From positions 248,001-312,000 of the forward strand of contig NZ_JIAI01000002.1 in NCBI RefSeq assembly GCF_000620785.1: a stretch of DNA of 64,000 nucleotides, read 5' to 3'. The position numbers and the translations under genes are program-made. Below are positions 41,876 to 49,781 of this stretch, in pieces; positions within the stretch are counted from its first letter, which is position 1; each line of letters starts with the position of its first letter. The stretch is from Actinospineispora acaciae DSM 45401 (GTDB lineage Bacteria; Actinomycetota; Actinomycetes; Mycobacteriales; Pseudonocardiaceae). Under the pieces are notes generated by a model. It worked only from the letters and a program-made list of their open reading frames with translations. It searched no databases and was not told where the DNA came from.

Positions 41876-43696
41876 ATGAGTCCGACCGAGGCGAAGGCGG
41901 TGCCCGGCACGTCCGTGGCGGGCGGCGGAGAGTCCGGACCCGCCGAGCGGGCCCCGGCGCGGGGGGATGCGCTCCGGCTGGTGGCGCGGTTCGCCGGGGT
42001 GGTGCGTGGGCCGCTGGTGGTGGCGGTGGTCCTGGCGGTCGTCGCGGCGATGTTCGAGCTGCTGCCGTACTGGCTGGTCTACAGCCTGGTGCGGGACCTC
42101 GTCGCGGGCAACGTCGACGAGCGTGCGTTCCTTGCGGCGGCCGCTGTCGGCGTGGTGGCGGTGGTGGGCCAGTACACGCTGTTCGGCGCCGCGATGACGC
42201 TCTCGCACCGGGCGGCGTTCGGGATGCTCTACGAGATTCGGATGGCGCTGGCGCGGCGGCTGGGGCGGCTGCCGTTGGGGTACTTCACCCGCACCCGCAG
42301 CGGCGAGGTCAAGCGGGTGCTCAACGACGGGACCGAGCGGATCGAGCTGGTGGTGGCCCATGCGCTCCCGGACGCGGTGGCGGGCGCGGCGGTATGGCTC
42401 GGCGTGTCGATCTGGATGTTCGCGGTGGACTGGCGCCTGGCGCTCGCCTCGGCGGTCGCGGTGCCGGCGGCGTTCGCCTGCATGGGCACCGCGCTGCGCG
42501 TGAGCCGGGATCGGTTGGCGCCGTTCCTGGCCGCGGACGCCCGGATGAACGGCTCCATCGTGGAGTACCTGGCCGGGATGCCGGTGGTGAAGGTGTTCAA
42601 CCGCACCGGGGAGGCCTTCACCGAGACCAGCCGGGCGGTGCGCGACTACACCGACCAGGAGACCGCGTGGGCCCGGGCCTGGGTCCCGCTGGGCGGGGCG
42701 TTCTACACGCTGATCCTGGCCAACATCGTGGTGATCCTCCCGGTCGGCCTTGGGCTGCTGCGCGACGGCGCGGTCGATGTCGCGACGCTGCTGTTCTTCG
42801 TGATCGTGGGGGCGCACTACAGCCGCCCGCTGCTCAAGCTGTTCGCGATCTTCGCGCAGTTCGCGCACATCGCGGGCGGCGCGCGGGAGATCACCGCCGT
42901 GCTCGAGCAGCCGGAGCTGCCGGACACCGGGCGGCGCCCCGCGCTGGCCGGCGGCGACGTGGAGTTCGACCGGGTCGGGTTCGCCTACGGCGACCGGGAG
43001 GTACTGCACGAGGTCTCGTTCACCGCGCGCGGCGGGCAGGTCACCGCGCTGGTCGGCCCGTCGGGGGCGGGCAAGACGACGATCGCCCGGCTGGTGCCAC
43101 GCTTCGCCGACGTCACCGGCGGGAGCATCCGGGTCGGCGGGCACGATGTCCGCGAGATCGGCATCGAAGCGCTGATGGACGCGGTGGCGTTCGTGTTCCA
43201 GGACACCTTCCTGTTCGACGACACGGTGGCCGCCAACATCCGGGTGGGCCGCGCGGACGCGAGCGACGACGACGTGGTGGCGGCGGCGCGGCTGGCGCGC
43301 TGCGACGAGTTCGTCTCGGCCCTGCCGGCGGGCTACGACACGGTCATCGGCGAGCGCGGCGCGATGCTGTCCGGGGGAGAGCGGCAACGGGTCACGATCG
43401 CGCGGGCGATCCTCAAGAACGCCCCGATCGTGGTTCTCGACGAGGCGACCGCGTTCGTCGACCCGGACAACGAGGCGGCGATCCAGGACGCCATCAGCGC
43501 GCTGGCACGGGGGCGCACCGTGCTCGTGGTCGCCCACCGGCTCTCCACGATCGTCGGTGCGGACCAGATCCTGGTGGTCGACGGCGGGCGGGTCGTCGAG
43601 TCCGGGCGCCACGACGACCTGGTCGCCGCGAACGGCACCTACGCGAGGCTGTGGAACGACTTCGTCGACGCCCAGTCGGTGGTGTTGCACCGATGA
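41876..43696 (+). CDS. exporter-fold ABC transporter, first half of a YbtPQ/IrtAB-like pair
   Basis: A 606-residue protein with a six-helix type IV ABC membrane domain and a C-terminal ATPase: Walker A GPSGAGKT at 394-401, Q-loop VFQDTFLF, signature LSGGERQR and Walker B IVVLDEATAF (the usual S after A-T is F). ATG 41876 has GGGGGG upstream; ATG 41861 is an alternative. The partner gene overlaps by 4 bp, forming a heterodimer. Exporter-fold heterodimers of this form (YbtPQ, IrtAB) import metal-siderophore complexes in Yersinia and mycobacteria. The preceding Zur-like box supports a metal role, but export is not excluded. Confidence 0.88.
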   Translation: MSPTEAKAVPGTSVAGGGESGPAERAPARGDALRLVARFAGVVRGPLVVAVVLAVVAAMFELLPYWLVYSLVRDLVAGNVDERAFLAAAAVGVVAVVGQYTLFGAAMTLSHRAAFGMLYEIRMALARRLGRLPLGYFTRTRSGEVKRVLNDGTERIELVVAHALPDAVAGAAVWLGVSIWMFAVDWRLALASAVAVPAAFACMGTALRVSRDRLAPFLAADARMNGSIVEYLAGMPVVKVFNRTGEAFTETSRAVRDYTDQETAWARAWVPLGGAFYTLILANIVVILPVGLGLLRDGAVDVATLLFFVIVGAHYSRPLLKLFAIFAQFAHIAGGAREITAVLEQPELPDTGRRPALAGGDVEFDRVGFAYGDREVLHEVSFTARGGQVTALVGPSGAGKTTIARLVPRFADVTGGSIRVGGHDVREIGIEALMDAVAFVFQDTFLFDDTVAANIRVGRADASDDDVVAAARLARCDEFVSALPAGYDTVIGERGAMLSGGERQRVTIARAILKNAPIVVLDEATAFVDPDNEAAIQDAISALARGRTVLVVAHRLSTIVGADQILVVDGGRVVESGRHDDLVAANGTYARLWNDFVDAQSVVLHR

Positions 43697-45450
43697 GCTC
43701 GGGGCTGGCGGTGGTCGCCGGGGTGTGGCGCGCGGCGGGGACGGGGCGCGGCCGGCTCGCGCGCGGGATCGCGTTCCGGTTCGCCCAGTCGATGTCGCTG
43801 GGGGTCTCGTTCGCCGTGGTGGCCTGGGTTCTCACCGTGCTGCGCGAAGGCCCGCTGGCGGCCGGGCAGGTCCGGCTGGCTGTGGTGCTGGTCGTGGTGT
43901 CGCTGGTCGGGCAGCTCGGGTTCGGGTACCTGGCGGTCACGGACAACTGGGCCGCGAGCTTCGCGATGGTCGGGCGGCTGCGGCTCGCGGTCCTCGACCA
44001 CCTGCGGCGGCTGCCGATGGGCTTCCACCTCGGTCGCGGGCAGGCCGACACGGTCACCGCCGTGACCTCGGACATGGCCATGATCGAGACGTTTGCCTCG
44101 GACGCGTTCCCGACCGTGGCCCAGGCGCTGGGGCTGCCGGCCGCGGTCCTGATCGCGCTCGGGATCGTCGACCCGCCGCTCGCGGGCGCGGTCGCGGTGA
44201 GCGTCGTGGCCGCGGCGCCCGTGCTGCTGTGGGCCAACCGCCGGATGGCGGCGTTGAGCCGGCAGCGCCAGGACCGCCAGGCCGACGCGGTGGCCCGGAT
44301 GCTGGCCTACGTCCAGGGCATCGCGGTCGTGCGGGCGTTCAACCTGACGGGGGAGCGCCAGCGGCGGTTCCGGGAGGCCCTCGAGGAGTTCCGCGAGATC
44401 AGCCTGCGGATGGTCGCCCGACTGATCGTCCCGGTGATGGTGTTCGCCTCGGTCCTGCTGCTGGGCATCCCGCTGGTGATCGCCGCGGTGGGGTACTGGT
44501 TGCTCGGCGGCCGCATCGATGCCACCTCGGCGCTGATCGCGCTGGTGCTGGTGCTCAGCGTGTACGCCCCGCTGCTGGCGTTGCTGTCGGTGATGGAGGT
44601 GCTGCGGCTGGCCGACGCGTCCATGGCGCGCTTCTCGCGGGTCGCCGAGGCGCCCGTCCAACCCGAACCGGCCGAGCCGCTCGAGCCCGCCGACGCCGGC
44701 CTGAGCTTCGACCGGGTCAGCTTCGGCTACCTGCCCGGCCGGCCGGTGCTGCACGAGGTGTCGTTCACGGTGCCGGAGCGGTCCATGACCGCGATCGTCG
44801 GGCCCTCCGGATCCGGCAAGTCCACGGTGCTGAGCCTCCTTGCCAGGTTCTGGGACGTCGACTCCGGCGCGGTCCGCATCGGCGGGGTCGACGTGCGCTC
44901 GCTCGGCGCGCGGCGGCTGTACGCGAGCGTCAGCGTGATGTTCCAGGACGTCTACCTGTTCCAGGGAACGATCTTCGACAACATCGCCTTCGGGCGGCCC
45001 GAGACCGAGCCGGAGCGGGTCCACGCCGCGGCCGAGGCGGCCCAGGCCCACGGTTTCATCACCGCGTTGCCCGACGGGTACGACACCCGGGTCGGCGAAG
45101 GCGGTGCGGCCCTGTCCGGCGGGGAGCGCCAACGGATCGCGATCGCCCGCGCCATCCTCAAGGACGCCCCGATCGTCCTGCTCGACGAGGCCACCTCCGC
45201 GATCGACCCCACCAACGAGAAGCACGTCACCGAGGCCCTGGCCAACCTGGTCACCGACAAGACGCTGCTCGTGGTCGCCCACAAGCTCTCCACCATCCGC
45301 GCCGCGGACCAGGTGATCGCCCTGGAGCACGGCCGGGTCGCCGAGGTCGGCAGCCCAGCCGAGTTGATCACCATGGGAGGAGTGTTCGCCCGTTTTCACG
45401 CCCAACGCGAGCGCGCCCAAGGGTGGCGCCTGGACACGAACCGGCGGTAG
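43693..45450 (+). CDS. exporter-fold ABC transporter, second half of a YbtPQ/IrtAB-like pair
   Basis: A 585-residue partner with the same layout: Walker A GPSGSGKS at 370-377, Q-loop MFQDVYLF, signature LSGGERQR, Walker B IVLLDEATSAIDP and H-loop VVAHKLSTI. The ATG overlaps the preceding stop. The membrane domain has YGYLAV/LGFGYLAV-type helices and a coupling helix near RQDRQADAVARMLAY. Both ATPase sites look intact, and the two genes must be co-translated. The stop is one base from the opposite TrmO-like stop. Confidence 0.88.
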   Translation: MSSGLAVVAGVWRAAGTGRGRLARGIAFRFAQSMSLGVSFAVVAWVLTVLREGPLAAGQVRLAVVLVVVSLVGQLGFGYLAVTDNWAASFAMVGRLRLAVLDHLRRLPMGFHLGRGQADTVTAVTSDMAMIETFASDAFPTVAQALGLPAAVLIALGIVDPPLAGAVAVSVVAAAPVLLWANRRMAALSRQRQDRQADAVARMLAYVQGIAVVRAFNLTGERQRRFREALEEFREISLRMVARLIVPVMVFASVLLLGIPLVIAAVGYWLLGGRIDATSALIALVLVLSVYAPLLALLSVMEVLRLADASMARFSRVAEAPVQPEPAEPLEPADAGLSFDRVSFGYLPGRPVLHEVSFTVPERSMTAIVGPSGSGKSTVLSLLARFWDVDSGAVRIGGVDVRSLGARRLYASVSVMFQDVYLFQGTIFDNIAFGRPETEPERVHAAAEAAQAHGFITALPDGYDTRVGEGGAALSGGERQRIAIARAILKDAPIVLLDEATSAIDPTNEKHVTEALANLVTDKTLLVVAHKLSTIRAADQVIALEHGRVAEVGSPAELITMGGVFARFHAQRERAQGWRLDTNRR

Positions 45451-45451
45451 G

Positions 45452-45916
45452 TCACCGCCAGTACGCGGTCATGAGCTCGTGTGACCACGGCGGTTGGCGG
45501 ACCGGGCCGCGCGGGCCGAACTCGGCCATCCAGGGCTTGATGTCCAGGACGGGCGTGCCGTCGATGGCGTCGAGCCCGGTGACGGTCAGGGTGAGCCCGG
45601 TGACGCGGGTCAGCGCGCAGACGGTGACGCCGAGCCGGTTGGGCCGGTTCTTGCCGCGCTGGGCGAAGATGCCGACCTCGGGCCATGCCGGGTTGTTGCG
45701 CGGTCGGCGCGCGCCTCGCTGCACCGAGTCGGGGTCGACCCGATGGAACAGGTAGACGACCTCGACGTGCGAGAAGTCCTCCAGTCCGGCCAACGCGCGG
45801 GGGTCGTACCGGTCGGCGTCGAGGCCGATGCTCGCGGTGACCTCGTCCCATCCGTCGTCGACCGCCTCGCTCCTGGTCGAACGGACGTACCCGATCGGCT
45901 CCACCTGCTCGATCAC
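45452..45916 (-). CDS. TrmO/TsaA-like protein (tRNA t6A methyltransferase family)
   Basis: A 154-residue protein of the TsaA/TrmO family: PIGYVRSTRSEAVDD at the N-terminus, LAGLEDFSHVEVVYLFHR, GIFAQRGKNRPNRLGVTVCAL (in part) and GLDAIDGTPVLDIKPW, all diagnostic. The E. coli enzyme N6-methylates t6A37 in tRNA-Thr. Here Arg-Gly-Lys-Asn-Arg-Pro-Asn replaces the usual R-x-P-x-R-P-N, so activity or substrate may differ. GTG at 45916 with GAGG upstream is the best start. It lies between a metallophore-type transporter and the lasso locus, away from other tRNA genes. Confidence 0.88.
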   Translation of the reverse strand: MIEQVEPIGYVRSTRSEAVDDGWDEVTASIGLDADRYDPRALAGLEDFSHVEVVYLFHRVDPDSVQRGARRPRNNPAWPEVGIFAQRGKNRPNRLGVTVCALTRVTGLTLTVTGLDAIDGTPVLDIKPWMAEFGPRGPVRQPPWSHELMTAYWR

Positions 45917-46232
45917 CGGTGCCTCGCCCCGGAGGACGAGAGAGCGTCGCGGGTGTGGCTGCGCGGGTCGATCACGGGGGAGTCCTCCTGGACGGCGCTG
46001 GAGCCGGCGTGGCAATTTCGCTGATCTTTCCAAACGCCGAGCGACACTACCGCCTGGCCGACCGCGTGGCGTATTGGGGTATCCAGGCAAGGGCCGCGCA
46101 CTTTGCCGCGGACGGAAACTGGGCCTTTAATGTTGCTAAATGGTCGAAGTTCTCCTTCCGATCAGATTCGGGGCCTGCCATGATTATTTCGTTCCTATGT
46201 CGAGGCGCGGAGATTCCAATGAGGAGGTCGGC
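45917..46232. promoter_or_regulatory. divergent intergenic region upstream of lasso precursor A1
   Basis: About 315 bp without a supported gene between the TrmO-like gene and lasso precursor A1. The right half is AT-richer than its surroundings (around 46110-46215) and should contain the precursor promoter; a GAGGAGG ribosome site sits 5 bases before the precursor ATG. No clear -35/-10 pair can be named. Confidence 0.4.
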
Positions 46233-46391
46233 ATGGCGCATCAACAGGATTTCGAGTCGAGTGCGGGTGGCGCCGGATGGGTCCATCCGTTGATCGAGGA
46301 GGTCGGCACGATCGTGGACATCACGCTCGGCCGGTGTGCCGGGAACACCCTGGATGGCTACCAGTACTGGCGTTGCTGTTGGTCTGCCTGA
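46233..46391 (+). CDS. lasso peptide precursor A1
   Basis: A 52-residue precursor behind GAGGAGG. The 32-residue leader ends with WVHPLIEEVGTIVDITL, which fits the lasso leader pattern YxxPxLxxxGxxxxxTx (Trp replaces Tyr; Pro19, Gly25 and Thr31 match, with Thr at -2). The predicted core is GRCAGNTLDGYQYWRCCWSA (residues 33-52): Gly1 would be joined to the side chain of Asp9, giving a 9-residue ring. Cys at core positions 3, 16 and 17 place one Cys in the ring and two in the tail, unlike the siamycin pattern. The cyclase C1 follows after a hairpin. Confidence 0.9.
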   Translation: MAHQQDFESSAGGAGWVHPLIEEVGTIVDITLGRCAGNTLDGYQYWRCCWSA

Positions 46392-46420
46392 CGTACACGT
46401 AGTCCGGCCATTCTTGGCGA

Positions 46421-46453
46421 CCGTGCCTGCTCGAACCGTTCGGGCGGGCACGG
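46421..46453 (+). terminator. strong hairpin between precursor A1 and cyclase C1
   Basis: CCGTGCCTGCTCGAAC (46421-46436) pairs with GTTCGGGCGGGCACGG (46438-46453) with only two G-U pairs; allowing a small loop gives a stem of about 13-14 bp. It starts 30 bases after the precursor stop and 23 bases before the cyclase start. It probably acts as an attenuator or mRNA-stabilising element that sets precursor over enzyme. Confidence 0.7.
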
Positions 46454-46475
46454 CGCCGGTACGACAAGGTCGATC

Positions 46476-48248
46476 ATGCTCATTTCGAGGTGCCTCAGAA
46501 CAACTGACGCCGTGCGGCCCGCCTGGCCGACTTTCGCGGGCGGCCGCCACGACCACCTGCTCGAAGACGACACCGGAGTTGTCGGCGGCGCGTACACCAA
46601 TGAGTGGGTGGTTCTGGTCGCCGGGGACGTGTGCGGGGCGGCCGGTGACGATGTCGCGATGGCGGTGTCCGACGCTTTGGTAAAGGGGCGAGCGCCGACA
46701 GCCACACTCGATCAATTCCACGGTGAGTTCGTACTCGTCGTCATCGAGCCACGCGACGACCGAATCACGGTGATCGCCAGCAGATTCGGTATCCATCCCG
46801 TGTTCATGCACCGGCGCTCGGGTGATGAGCTGCTGATCGCCGATGACCTCGGGGTGCTGACCACCGCATTGTCGGCCCGTGATGTCCCGCTGCGTCCGGA
46901 TCGGGAGTTCTTCGCGTCCGTGGTGGCCGAACTGCCGGATGATCCGATCGGAGGTCCGCTGCGTCTCACTCCCTACCGGGGAGTCCTGCGGGTCCCCGCC
47001 GGCACCCGGGTGACCATTGACGTCGGCCCGAGCCCACCGGTGCGCTACTGGCGCTACTGGGAGCAGGATCCGTTGCGCAGGAGAGAGGTGCTGGGCGCGG
47101 TTCGTGACGCCTTCTGTCGCGCGGTCGAGCTGCGCACGGTGCCCGGCGAGACCGGGATCATGCTCAGCGGAGGCCTGGACTCCAGCTCGGTGGCGGTCGC
47201 GGCGGCACGATCGGGCCAGGGGCGCCCTCCGCACTGCTACACCAGGTTCCTCGCCGGCGACCGTTCCCTCGACGAACGCCGTCACGCGGCGACGGTCACC
47301 GCCGCGATCGCGGCGCCGGCACGCTACCTCGACGCCAGTGGCCGGTGGGCGTTGCGCGACGTGCCGGACCTGTCCCGGCCCCCGCTCGCCGAGCCGAGGC
47401 AGGGCTGGTTCTACGCGCTGGAGGTCCAGCTCGCCGAGGCCGCGGCGGCCGACGGGATCCGTGTGCTGCTGGACGGGAACGGTGGCGACGAGCTGTTCAG
47501 CGGTGACTTCAGGTACGGGGAGTTCGGTGTCACGCCGTGGCGGCCGGGACCGACCGTGCCACTGCTGGCGCCGCTTCGGGTGCTGCCCGTGCTCTCGCGA
47601 GCCTTCCCCCGGTCGCTCACCCGGCCGGCGGCCTACCGGCCGGAGATGCTGCCCTCGCTGCTCTCCCCGGAGCTGGCACGGGGGATCGATCTCGTCGAGC
47701 TGGCGAACGCCCGGCTGGCCGGGTTGAACGATCTCGAGCTGGATCCTTTGACCAAGGGGCGTCTGCTGAGCTTCGCCGCGGGCGGTGACCGGGCGGTCGC
47801 GGACTTCATCTGGGGGCAGCGGGAGGTGTTCGGGCCGCGCGGAGTCATCTGGCGGCAGCCCTTCTACGACCACCGGCTGGTCGAAACCGTGTTCGGCGTG
47901 CCGATGGATATGCAGCTCTCCCGCGCGGTGCAGAAGCCGCTCCTGCGCAAGGCCGTCGAACCTCTGTTGCCAACCCGGACCATCCGCCGCAGGTACAACG
48001 CGAACTTCGACGCGCTGCTTCAGCTCGGCCTGGCTCACGAACGCGAGCGATTAATGGCTTGCGCCGAGGGATCTCTGCTTGGCAAGCTCGGCATTGTCGA
48101 CCCGCAAACCTTCTCTCGCAAGATGAGTGGTTACATCGACAACGACATCGACAACGACGGCGGCCTTGAGCGACCCCACCTCTGGAACCTACTGGTCTGC
48201 GAACTGTGGCTGAGGGATCACGCCGAACGCGCGCGGCTCCTCGTCTGA
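46476..48248 (+). CDS. lasso peptide macrolactam synthetase (C protein) C1
   Basis: A 590-residue asparagine-synthetase-like protein. The N-terminal glutaminase-like domain lacks the catalytic Cys, as in all lasso C proteins. The synthetase domain has the ATP pyrophosphatase loop SGGLDSS at 231-237 and DGNGGDELF at 333-341, then GVIWRQPFYDHRLVETVF near the C-terminus. It activates the ring Asp side chain as AMP ester and closes the Gly1-Asp9 amide. It is directly downstream of precursor A1, which has no B genes of its own. About 60% or more of the residues appear identical to C2 (estimated by eye). Confidence 0.93.
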   Translation: MLISRCLRTTDAVRPAWPTFAGGRHDHLLEDDTGVVGGAYTNEWVVLVAGDVCGAAGDDVAMAVSDALVKGRAPTATLDQFHGEFVLVVIEPRDDRITVIASRFGIHPVFMHRRSGDELLIADDLGVLTTALSARDVPLRPDREFFASVVAELPDDPIGGPLRLTPYRGVLRVPAGTRVTIDVGPSPPVRYWRYWEQDPLRRREVLGAVRDAFCRAVELRTVPGETGIMLSGGLDSSSVAVAAARSGQGRPPHCYTRFLAGDRSLDERRHAATVTAAIAAPARYLDASGRWALRDVPDLSRPPLAEPRQGWFYALEVQLAEAAAADGIRVLLDGNGGDELFSGDFRYGEFGVTPWRPGPTVPLLAPLRVLPVLSRAFPRSLTRPAAYRPEMLPSLLSPELARGIDLVELANARLAGLNDLELDPLTKGRLLSFAAGGDRAVADFIWGQREVFGPRGVIWRQPFYDHRLVETVFGVPMDMQLSRAVQKPLLRKAVEPLLPTRTIRRRYNANFDALLQLGLAHERERLMACAEGSLLGKLGIVDPQTFSRKMSGYIDNDIDNDGGLERPHLWNLLVCELWLRDHAERARLLV

Positions 48249-48284
48249 ACGACTGGTTCATATCGCCTCGTGTACGTGAACGGG

Positions 48285-49244
48285 CTACCGCGCCGCGTCT
48301 TGTCGATCGGTTCGCCAATGGGTGTGGGCGATGTGCTTCGCGACGGTCGTGAACGCGCTGATGGCGGCGGTTTCACGGTCGGCGCGCCAAACGAGCGTCA
48401 TGAGCATCGGGGGGAGGTCGTTAACGGGGACGAGGACCAACCCTGGGTACGGGTGATAGTCGAGGACGGAGGAGATGGTCAGGTGCGCGAGCCGGCTGCG
48501 GGCCACGACGGTGAGCGTGTCTTCGAGGTAGTACGGCTCACGGCCCAACACCGTCGCCATTTCCTTCTCGGCGCGGCGAATGGGCTTGCCCGACGGCGTG
48601 TATCGGGGCGCCCAGCCTTCGACGAACGCCCGGGGGCCGTCGATGGCGAGGCTGAGCAGTTCGTGGTCGGCGACCTCCTCGATGCTGATCCGTGTGCGCG
48701 CGGCGAGCGGGTGTCCGGCGGAGACGAGCACCGCGCGCGGATCGGAGGCGAGAACGGGGCCCGCGCGACGGCCCTCGCCCCGGACCGAGTCGAGGCCCGG
48801 GCACCAGAGCAGCAGGACGTCCACCTGCTCGGTGCGGAGTGCACGGAACGCGGCCTGGCGGGAGATCGGGATCGTCAGCAGCCGGTGGGCGGGGTGCTGG
48901 GCCTCGAACGCGGCGGCCAGCCGGGCCACGAACGCGGCCCCGATGGCCCTGAAGTGGCCGACCCTCAGCTCGCCGACGACACCGCGCGCTTCGGCCTGCG
49001 CCTCCCGCAGCGCGCATCGGAGCTGGGTGAACCCGCGCTCGGCTTCGACCCGGAATCGTTCTCCGAGTGGTGTGAGCCGAACCCTGCGGCTGTTGCGGGC
49101 GAACAGCGGCGCGCCGATCTCCGCCTCGAGCGTCCGTACGGTCTGGCTCACCCGGCCGGTGGTGACGAACAATCTGTCGGCGGCACGCCGAAAATGCAGT
49201 TCCTCGGCAAGCACGAGGAACCTCTCAACATCACGCAATTCCAT
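48285..49244 (-). CDS. LysR-family regulator
   Basis: A 319-residue LysR protein: HTH in MELRDVERFLVLAEELHFRRAADRLFVTTGRVSQTVRTLEAEIGAPLF (cited in part, residues 1-49), then the substrate-binding domain (GELRVGHFRAIGAAFVARL, DVLLLWCPGLDS). It lies between the two lasso half-loci, convergent with cyclase C1 and in the same direction as the exporter gene. It may control the cluster, though LysR targets are usually divergent neighbours, and here that side is a gene-free 537-bp stretch. Confidence 0.9.
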   Translation of the reverse strand: MELRDVERFLVLAEELHFRRAADRLFVTTGRVSQTVRTLEAEIGAPLFARNSRRVRLTPLGERFRVEAERGFTQLRCALREAQAEARGVVGELRVGHFRAIGAAFVARLAAAFEAQHPAHRLLTIPISRQAAFRALRTEQVDVLLLWCPGLDSVRGEGRRAGPVLASDPRAVLVSAGHPLAARTRISIEEVADHELLSLAIDGPRAFVEGWAPRYTPSGKPIRRAEKEMATVLGREPYYLEDTLTVVARSRLAHLTISSVLDYHPYPGLVLVPVNDLPPMLMTLVWRADRETAAISAFTTVAKHIAHTHWRTDRQDAAR

Positions 49245-49781
49245 TCGCGGGCACTCCTCGGTTCGATGCCATCACTCACTCGCCCGAGCCGCGGCTCGGC
49301 GAAAATGTCGGCGCATGGCCGGCCGGGCTGAGATGCCGCCGGACAGGAATCCGACATGATGAGGTGCAGCGGGCATGGATGTTCGGAAGCGCGCCGCCGT
49401 GGCCCGTCTCGTCTGTGGATCTCTTCTCGGCGCACCGCTCGCGCCGATTCCAGCTAAATCAGGTCGATTCGGTCAACGGCCGGCCCCGGCCATCCGGAAG
49501 TGCCCGCCCCGAGCCTATGCTCGGTGAGACAGGCCTATGGTCAACAAACTTCGGGCCGGGCCGTTCATGGCCCCTTTGCACGGTCCAGAACGCTGTCGCT
49601 CCATGTGGACCCCCTCAGACAATTAGCCAAACTGTGGCACAGGCCACGCTGTCATCATTCCATCTTGGTGTACAGATCGGAAGTGGCAGGGCACGGCGGC
49701 CGATGATCGGCTCCGGGGCGGGGCCAGGGGATCTTCCAGCGGCCGGGCCTCGTCCATCGCGGTTGGCCCATCGGGGTGTCG
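49245..49781. other. gene-free stretch inside the lasso locus
   Basis: About 537 bp between the LysR start and the exporter stop. I find no lasso leader motif, no convincing short gene and no RNA. A short palindrome GCCGAT-G-ATCGGC lies at 49699-49711. The LysR promoter and the exporter's terminator should be here. Confidence 0.4.

Noticed and set aside
48285..49244. LysR as proven lasso regulator
   Set aside because: Position within the locus is suggestive only; no LysR-type T-N11-A site could be linked to a lasso promoter.
49245..49781. A third lasso precursor
   Set aside because: No frame contains the PxIEEVGTxVDITL leader or a Gly1...Asp/Glu7-9 core.
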